Of a stretch of 8,374 nucleotides of DNA, positions 1 to 3,613 are shown piece by piece (position 1 is the first letter of the stretch; each line of letters opens with the position of its first letter). The notes under the pieces are model-generated. The model was not told the origin of the DNA. It was given only the letters and a program-made list of their open reading frames with translations, and made no database searches. Origin of the DNA: Deltaproteobacteria bacterium (GTDB lineage Bacteria > Desulfobacterota > Desulfobulbia > Desulfobulbales > UBA5123). A program made the position numbers and the translations under genes. The DNA is taken from contig JAJYKH010000099.1 in assembly GCA_021788685.1 (NCBI GenBank), forward strand, positions 1 to 8,374, given 5' to 3'.

Positions 1-443
1 ACGATTTTCGCCACGCCGCCGTGGTTGTCGATGTAGAAGCCGTATTCCACGAAGTAGGGGGCGAGGAGGATCACCTCGTCGCCCGGATCGAGGAGGGCCT
101 TGAGAGCCACGTTGAGGGCACCGGCCGCGCCGCAGGTCATGAGCAGCTCGTCCCCGCTCAGGGCCATGCCCTGCTCGGCCCCGACCTGGGCGGCCACCTT
201 CGCCCGCACCTGGGGGTAGCCGCCGTTGGGCATGTAGCCGTGCTGCCCCGGCCCCGCCTGGGCGGCCAGCCGCCGGAGCGCGGCCTCGAAGGCGGCCGGC
301 GGCGCCAGGTCCGGGTTGCCCAGACTGAAATCGAAAACGTTCTCCGCCCCGTACCGGGCCTTCAACCTGGTTCCTTCCTCGAACATCTTGCGGATCCACG
401 AGGACCGCTCCGCAAACGCCGCCATTTTCTTGGCAATGGCCAT
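1..443 (-). CDS. PLP-dependent class I/II aminotransferase, N-terminal part (cut by window edge)
   Basis: The minus-strand frame from the ATG at 443 encodes the first 147 residues of a fold-type I aminotransferase (AspC/aromatic aminotransferase superfamily). These cytosolic enzymes exchange an amino group between an amino acid and a 2-oxoacid through pyridoxal phosphate. Visible features are the N-terminal substrate-side segment DFSLGNPDLAPP near residues 39-50, a G-YMPNGGYPQVR stretch near 70-82, the cofactor-phosphate region MTCGAAGALNVALKALLDPGDEV near 104-126, and APYFVEYGFY, which normally precedes the ring-stacking aromatic region. The catalytic lysine would lie beyond the left edge, so substrate specificity cannot be judged. 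The start is supported by GGGAGGTGAGGGAGAATC immediately upstream (purine-rich, GGAGG about 11 nt from ATG). A second in-frame ATG six codons later has no better site. The gene is divergent from the tRNA-Arg. The family assignment is secure; the exact substrate is unknown. Confidence 0.93.
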   Translation of the reverse strand, partial: MAIAKKMAAFAERSSWIRKMFEEGTRLKARYGAENVFDFSLGNPDLAPPAAFEAALRRLAAQAGPGQHGYMPNGGYPQVRAKVAAQVGAEQGMALSGDELLMTCGAAGALNVALKALLDPGDEVILLAPYFVEYGFYIDNHGGVAKI

Positions 444-525
444 GATTCTCCCTCACCTCCCTGTCGGTTCTCTTCTTTCTGTTCCAGCGGAAACGATGGC
501 GCTGCTTCCTGCGACCCGAGGCGGT

Positions 526-554
526 ACTAAAGCACAAAACCGGGGCCGGTTCAA
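526..554 (-). promoter_or_regulatory. Candidate sigma70 promoter of the aminotransferase
   Basis: On the minus strand, TTGAAC (554-549), a 17-nt spacer and TTTAGT (531-526) with a TGC extension just upstream of the -10 resemble an extended -10 sigma70 promoter. Each hexamer matches four of six consensus bases. Transcription would begin near 519, giving a leader of about 75 nt. This is a pattern match only. Confidence 0.4.
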
Positions 555-594
555 CTCCCTTGCATGTGAGGAGGCCTGAAAGCAGATGAATCGG

Positions 595-623
595 TTGCAA
601 ATTCACGGGCAGCATGCTAGAGA
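595..623 (+). promoter_or_regulatory. Candidate promoter of tRNA-Arg
   Basis: TTGCAA (595-600), 17 nt, then TAGAGA (618-623) preceded by TGC (an extended -10 element) would start transcription about 30 nt before the tRNA. The -35 is reasonable and the -10 is poor (three of six), rescued only by the TGN. It is the best candidate in the gap between the two divergent genes. Confidence 0.3.
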
Positions 624-659
624 TTTTCCCAGATGGGAACCTGCTGTACCGCCCGCCTA

Positions 660-736
660 GCGCCCGTAGCTCAACTGGATAGAGCATCGGACTTCGGATC
701 CGAGGGTTGGGGGTTCGAATCCCTCCGGGCGCGCCA
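660..736 (+). tRNA. tRNA-Arg (anticodon TCG)
   Basis: A complete 77-nt cloverleaf with encoded CCA, reading CGA codons in the simplest case. The acceptor stem GCGCCCG (660-666) pairs fully with CGGGCGC (726-732). The D arm is GCTC/GAGC. The anticodon stem TCGGA/TCCGA closes the loop CTTCGGA, with anticodon TCG at 694-696. The T arm has GGGGG and CCCTC around TTCGAAT, with one G-U pair. The discriminator is G, followed by CCA at 734-736. The A in the D loop fits arginine identity. A strong terminator follows 12 nt downstream, so the gene is a single-tRNA unit. Confidence 0.97.
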
Positions 737-748
737 ATAAATCCACAG

Positions 749-788
749 AAGCCTGAGGAGTTAGCAATCTCTTCAGGCTTTCTTTTTC
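749..788 (+). terminator. Intrinsic terminator of tRNA-Arg
   Basis: AAGCCTGAGGAG (749-760) pairs over 12 bp, with one G-U, to CTCTTCAGGCTT (769-780). The loop is 8 nt (TTAGCAAT) and a T-rich run (TTTCTTTTT) ends near 787. It lies directly after the CCA end, which defines a monocistronic tRNA transcript. Confidence 0.92.
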
Positions 789-959
789 CGTCGTCTCCCC
801 TATGCGAGGGTGACTCTGTGCAAGGGGCGCAAGAGGATATCAGAGTGGAGTTCCACCCCTGCAGGTGTCCTGCTGGCGGTAATTCTGGGGGGTGTTTCCC
901 GGAGCCGGGCCGATGATGACCCCGGATAGCGCATAAATGCTTGCGGTGTGTGCTCTTGG
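789..959. other. Intergenic stretch with no recognisable gene
   Basis: No plausible coding frame with a ribosome site, no complete RNA fold and no repeat was found here. There are short GC-rich inverted repeats such as CCCGG/CCGGG near 899-910. GACCCCG at 918-924 could pair with six of seven bases of the acceptor 3' strand of the downstream tRNA fragment, but the sequence between them does not form D or anticodon arms. It may be the residue of a deleted or inserted segment. Confidence 0.5.
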
Positions 960-1008
960 CAGGCCTTTCACGCCGGCAACACGGGTTCAAATCCCGTCGG
1001 GGACGCCA
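960..1008 (+). pseudogene. 3' half of a tRNA-Glu-like gene (truncated, possible attachment-site scar)
   Basis: From about 962 the sequence matches the 3' portion of a bacterial tRNA-Glu (UUC). It has the anticodon loop CTTTCAC (965-971), the 3' anticodon stem GCCGG, the variable region CAACA-type, a perfect T arm ACGGG-TTCAAAT-CCCGT (981-997), the acceptor strand CGGGGAC (998-1004), discriminator G and CCA (1006-1008). The 5' half is absent. The position where a 76-nt tRNA would begin (about 933) reads ATAAATG, which cannot pair with CGGGGAC, and no GTCTAG-type D arm is present. The 5' anticodon strand CAGGC already carries one mismatch, so similarity stops at about 961. Such 3'-half copies are typically left by tRNA-targeting integrases, but partial deletion of an old tRNA is equally possible. 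It should not be functional. Confidence 0.8.
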
Positions 1009-1021
1009 GAAGAGAATTCGT

Positions 1022-1051
1022 GGGAATCGGCATGAGCTGATTCCCTTTTTT
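1022..1051 (+). terminator. Intrinsic terminator after the tRNA-Glu remnant
   Basis: GGGAATCGGC (1022-1031) and GCTGATTCCC (1036-1045) form a 10-bp stem with one G-U pair and an ATGA loop, followed by TTTTTTATTT. The U-tract is on the plus-strand side, so this is the tRNA's own terminator and survives beside the truncated gene. Read from the minus strand, the hairpin follows the methionine gene stop by about 10 nt but lacks a downstream U-tract, so it is at best a weak terminator in that direction. Confidence 0.88.
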
Positions 1052-1054
1052 ATT

Positions 1055-2953
1055 TCATTTGGCGCCACGCCCGGCGGCGAACCGGGCCACCCGGCCACTG
1101 CCCTTCCATTCCGCCGTCCGCACCAGCCGAACCAAGTCGTCCGCCACTTCCCACTTATTGAGCGGGCTTACGAAATAAAGCCCGTCCACGAAGGGGGAGA
1201 TGGCCGCCACCATCTCCTTGGTGAGCTCCAGGGCCGCCTTGCGCTGATCTTCCACCTTTTCATACTGCCAGAGTTTTTTGCGGATGGCCTCCGGAATGGA
1301 GATGCCGGGCACTTCGTGGTGGAGGAAGTCGGCGTTGCGGGCGGAAATGATCGGAAAGATCCCGGGGAAGATGAGGAGGTCGAGATGGGCGGTCTTCTCC
1401 ATCATGCGCTCCACTTCCTCGGCGGCGAAGAAGGGCTGGGTCATGACGAAATGGGCGCCCAGGGCCGCTTTGCGCTCGAGCCGCCGCAGCTGCACCTCCG
1501 GGTTGGCCGGCCGATAGCTGAAGGCGACGCCGATGGAAAAATCGGTGTGCTCCTTGACCCGCCGGCCGGCCATGTTGTACCCGCGGTTGAACCGGTCGAT
1601 CATCCGCACCAGGCCGAAAGAGCGCACGTCAAAGACCCCGCTCGTCCCCGGCTGGTCGCTCGAGGTGGCCGGGTCGCCGGTGACCGCCAGAATGGCGTCG
1701 ATTCCCAGCAGATGCGCGCCCATGATGTGGGACTGGAGGCCCAGGGCGTTGCGATCCCGGCAGGTGAGATGGATCACCGTCTTGATCCCCACCTCCTCCT
1801 TGATCCGGTGGGCCAGGGCCAGGTTGTCGGCGCGGAGCACCGCGAGCGGGCTCTCCCCCAGGGTGATGGCGTCGGCGCCGCTCGCGGCGAGCGCCCGGGC
1901 GCCCTGGATGACCCCCGTCACATCGAGATGGGGCGGGGGATCAAGCTCCACGAGAATGGGCATCCGGTCCGGCCGCAGCCCCGAGAGCAGCACCCCCGCC
2001 CCCTGGGCGGGCACCTCCCCAGCCCCAGCTTCCCCCTCCAGGCGGCCGATCTCGGCGCGGGTCACCGGCCGCTTGCCCACCCGCGGCAGCTTGCGGATCT
2101 CCTGAATGTGGACCGGAGTGGTGCCGCAGCAGCCCCCCACCAGGCGGGCCCCCAGCTTGATCATCTCCCCGATCACCCGGGCCATGTACTCGGGCTGGGC
2201 AGGGTAGACCATCCGGTGCCCGACGATCTCGGGAAAGCCGGCGTTGGGAAAGGCGGAGAGCGGCACCTGCTCCTTGAGGGGCGAGAGCCGCTCAATGGCC
2301 TTGAGCATCGATTTGACCCCCCGGCCGCAGTTGGCCCCGACCACCGAGGCACCCGCCTTAAGGGCCGCGGTGCCGCACTTGAGGGCGTCATCGCCGCGGG
2401 CGGTCTTGCCGCGGGCGGGATAGGCCATTTGGGCCACGATCGGGAGATCGGCCGTCAGCCCTCGGGCCGTGCGGATGGCAAGCAGCAGCTCGTCGAGATG
2501 GGTGAAGGTCTCGAGGATAAGGAGGTCGATGCCGCCCTCCAGCAGGGCGCCGATCTGCTCCTTAAAGGAGGCCTCCACCTCGCCTGGGTCGGTGTCGCCG
2601 GCCTCCAGGGGAAATTCCACCCCGGTGGGGCCCACCGACCCGGCCACGTAGATGTCCTCGCCGGCCGCCCGCCGGGCCAAGGCCACCCCGGCCAGGTTGA
2701 TCTCCCGGATCTGGTCCTCGAGCCCGGCGGCCAGCAGCTTGAAGCGGTTGGCGCCGAAGGTGTTGGTTTCGATGAGCTGGCTGCCGGCGCGGATGTATTC
2801 CTCGTGCACCGAGTAGATGAGGTCGGGATCGCTCAGATTGAGCCGGTCGGTGTTCTTGCCCAGCTCGATTCCCTTTTCATAAAGGTAGGTGCCGATGGCA
2901 CCGTCGCCGAGGATCACCTTTTCCTGCAGGTAGTCGAGAAACGGGGGTTTCAT
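1055..2953 (-). CDS. Bifunctional homocysteine S-methyltransferase / 5,10-methylenetetrahydrofolate reductase
   Basis: A 632-residue cytosolic fusion in methionine/one-carbon metabolism, with the same architecture as Bacillus YitJ. Residues about 5-290 are the homocysteine S-methyltransferase (MetH N-terminal/BHMT type) barrel: LGDGAIGT (15-22), ETNTFGANR (62-70), and the zinc ligands C209 in GANCGRG and C275-C276 in GGCCGTTP. Residues about 333-615 are a MetF-type FAD reductase barrel: VELDPP (335-340, with E336 at the place of the family's catalytic acid), TCRDRN (397-402), VTGDP (424-428) and TQPFF (505-509). All key residues are present and no cobalamin-binding domain is attached, so the methyl donor to the first domain cannot be read from the sequence. 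The start at 2953 is chosen because MKPPFLDYLQEKVILGDGA is the usual family beginning. The frame stays open 64 codons upstream, but that part is low-complexity and unlike the family. The ribosome site before 2953 is weak (GGACCTGGATGAC). Confidence 0.95.
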   Translation of the reverse strand: MKPPFLDYLQEKVILGDGAIGTYLYEKGIELGKNTDRLNLSDPDLIYSVHEEYIRAGSQLIETNTFGANRFKLLAAGLEDQIREINLAGVALARRAAGEDIYVAGSVGPTGVEFPLEAGDTDPGEVEASFKEQIGALLEGGIDLLILETFTHLDELLLAIRTARGLTADLPIVAQMAYPARGKTARGDDALKCGTAALKAGASVVGANCGRGVKSMLKAIERLSPLKEQVPLSAFPNAGFPEIVGHRMVYPAQPEYMARVIGEMIKLGARLVGGCCGTTPVHIQEIRKLPRVGKRPVTRAEIGRLEGEAGAGEVPAQGAGVLLSGLRPDRMPILVELDPPPHLDVTGVIQGARALAASGADAITLGESPLAVLRADNLALAHRIKEEVGIKTVIHLTCRDRNALGLQSHIMGAHLLGIDAILAVTGDPATSSDQPGTSGVFDVRSFGLVRMIDRFNRGYNMAGRRVKEHTDFSIGVAFSYRPANPEVQLRRLERKAALGAHFVMTQPFFAAEEVERMMEKTAHLDLLIFPGIFPIISARNADFLHHEVPGISIPEAIRKKLWQYEKVEDQRKAALELTKEMVAAISPFVDGLYFVSPLNKWEVADDLVRLVRTAEWKGSGRVARFAAGRGAK

Positions 2954-3109
2954 GTCATCCAGGTCCAGGGGGAACGAAAGAGGTCCTTCTTGCGTGCGGG
3001 TGGCGGCAGGGGCCACCCCCCCGAGAAGCTGCGCAGGCGAATCTGCTTTTTGCCGATGGGGTCTCCCGGTGCCGATTCGCCCTCGCTCGGCCGAAGCCCC
3101 TCTGAGCAC
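2954..3109 (-). promoter_or_regulatory. Structured 5' leader of the methionine-cycle fusion gene
   Basis: If transcription starts from the TATAAG at 3121-3116, the mRNA has a leader of about 156 nt. It contains a perfect 8-bp long-range stem (3036-3043 with 3074-3081, GGCGAATC/GATTCGCC) enclosing a 30-nt region with an inner GGG/CCC hairpin, and a separate perfect 7-bp hairpin (2998-3004 with 3012-3018, GGGTGGC/GCCACCC) nearer the start codon. Neither is followed by a U-tract. I see none of the conserved cores of the SAM-I or cobalamin riboswitches, so regulation by a known class is not supported. The structure may only reflect high GC. Confidence 0.25.
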
Positions 3110-3115
3110 ACTGCA

Positions 3116-3145
3116 CTTATACCGCCCGAGGATGTCGTCCAGCAA
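3116..3145 (-). promoter_or_regulatory. Candidate promoter of the methionine-cycle gene
   Basis: On the minus strand, TTGCTG (3145-3140), 18 nt and TATAAG (3121-3116) give a strong -10 and a weak -35 (three of six). A second AT-rich -10-like box, TATAAA, lies further upstream at 3155-3150 but has no acceptable -35. The region from 3156 to 3350 shows no coding potential, and its one noticeable hairpin is GCGGA-CATCTC-TCCGC near 3161-3176. Confidence 0.4.
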
Positions 3146-3351
3146 ACAATTTATACCTTGGCGGAGAGATGTCCGCAGGGAAAAACGCTCTCCATCGTTT
3201 CAATTTCGCTTGCATGAGGGCGTTCCCTGTCGGAAGATGATTGCGGCGGAGGAGATCTTTTATAGCAGGCCCCTTCCGGGCTCTTCGCCCCCAGGTGGGC
3301 AAAATGGATGGCGACGTAGCGTAACCTCCTGTTATCGGGTAAAGAATTTTC

Positions 3352-3380
3352 TTGACAACTCTCTGCCTGAGGCGTATAAG
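3352..3380 (+). promoter_or_regulatory. Near-consensus sigma70 promoter for the glucan synthase leader
   Basis: TTGACA (3352-3357) is a perfect -35. After exactly 17 nt, TATAAG (3375-3380) matches five of six -10 positions. The predicted start is near 3387. GCCTGAG (3365-3371, in the spacer) and CTCAGGC (3403-3409, in the early transcript) form an inverted repeat flanking the -10. It could act as an operator, or it may be chance. This is the strongest promoter in the window, and it points at the glycosyltransferase gene 227 nt downstream. Confidence 0.75.
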
Positions 3381-3386
3381 TGCTTC

Positions 3387-3519
3387 CGCTTAGGAGCTAA
3401 ATCTCAGGCGGTGCATGCTACCAATTCCTTTTTTATGACATAAAAACAATTCATTAGTTGTCTCGTGAAATCGAGACAGCCGGCGCGAGAGCGGCTCTTT
3501 TGGGGAGCCGTTTTTTTTT
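3387..3519 (+). ncRNA. Putative small RNA or attenuated leader ending in an intrinsic terminator
   Basis: Between the strong promoter and a strong terminator lies about 133 nt of structured, non-coding sequence. Its 5' end can fold at once: CCGCTTAG (3386-3393) pairs with CTCAGGCGG (3403-3411) with one bulge and a 9-nt loop. An AT-rich linker (3425-3458) follows, then a perfect 7-bp hairpin TGTCTCG-TGAAAT-CGAGACA (3459-3478), then the terminator. The RNA could be an independent small RNA, or the aptamer-like part of a leader that decides whether the downstream glucan synthase is transcribed. It does not match the conserved cores of c-di-GMP, SAM, cobalamin, TPP or fluoride riboswitches that I can recall. 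Confidence 0.45.
3490..3519 (+). terminator. Intrinsic terminator inside the glucan synthase leader
   Basis: AGCGGCTC (3490-3497) and GAGCCGTT (3505-3512) form an 8-bp stem (one G-U) with loop TTTTGGG, and GAGCCG is followed by nine T. The only plus-strand gene downstream is the glycosyltransferase, so this terminator lies within its leader. AGCCG at 3478-3482 can pair with CGGCT at 3492-3496, the 5' arm of the terminator, forming an alternative stem that would prevent termination. Confidence 0.85.
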
Positions 3520-3530
3520 GTCATGAGAGG

Positions 3531-3566
3531 ATTGGACGCGGCCACGCTGATGCGTGTCCGATTTTT
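3531..3566 (+). terminator. Second, weaker terminator-like hairpin in the leader
   Basis: CACGC-TGAT-GCGTG (3543-3556) forms 5 bp, extended by ATTGGA (3531-3536) pairing to TCCGAT (3557-3562) across a 6-nt bulge on the 5' side, and is followed by TTTTT to 3566. The bulge and the short U-run make it weaker than the first terminator. GCCACG at 3541-3546 within it is repeated at 3592-3597 and could instead pair with CGTGGC at 3604-3609. Confidence 0.4.
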
Positions 3567-3591
3567 CGTTAAAAAAATCAATGACTTATCA

Positions 3592-3609
3592 GCCACGAAA
3601 GGACGTGGC
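3592..3609 (+). promoter_or_regulatory. Hairpin presenting the Shine-Dalgarno of the glucan synthase in its loop
   Basis: GCCACG (3592-3597) and CGTGGC (3604-3609) form a perfect 6-bp stem whose whole loop is AAAGGA (3598-3603), the only plausible ribosome-binding site for the ATG at 3614. The linear distance from GGA to ATG is 10 nt, rather long. The stem starts its 3' arm in that spacer and ends 4 nt before the ATG. Translation could therefore depend on whether the stem is open or paired with the alternative GCCACG at 3541-3546. Confidence 0.5.
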
Positions 3610-3613
3610 GCCC

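Noticed and set aside
918..1008. A full 91-nt tRNA with a long variable arm (Ser, Leu or Sec type)
   Set aside because: GACCCCG at 918-924 pairs with six of seven acceptor bases, but no D stem or 5-bp anticodon stem can be formed in between, and the 3' half is clearly Glu-like with anticodon loop CTTTCAC.
941..3217. Long plus-strand open frame (758 codons) opposite the methionine gene
   Set aside because: It is antisense to a gene with complete domain motifs. Its translation is Gly/His/Pro/Arg-rich with no recognisable domain, and it overlaps the tRNA fragment and its terminator. It is a GC-driven shadow.
2954..3350. A SAM-I or cobalamin riboswitch before the methionine gene
   Set aside because: No conserved kink-turn/core of SAM-I and no B12-box-like segment was found on the minus strand.
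3381..3613. A c-di-GMP (GEMM) riboswitch in the glucan synthase leader
   Set aside because: It would fit an exopolysaccharide gene, but the conserved GGCAAACC-type and GCAAAGCC-type segments are absent.
3554..3613. An earlier start (GTG 3554 or ATG 3581) for the glucan synthase
   Set aside because: Neither has a ribosome site. The extra 20 residues are polar and would precede the membrane anchor, and they lie over the second leader hairpin.
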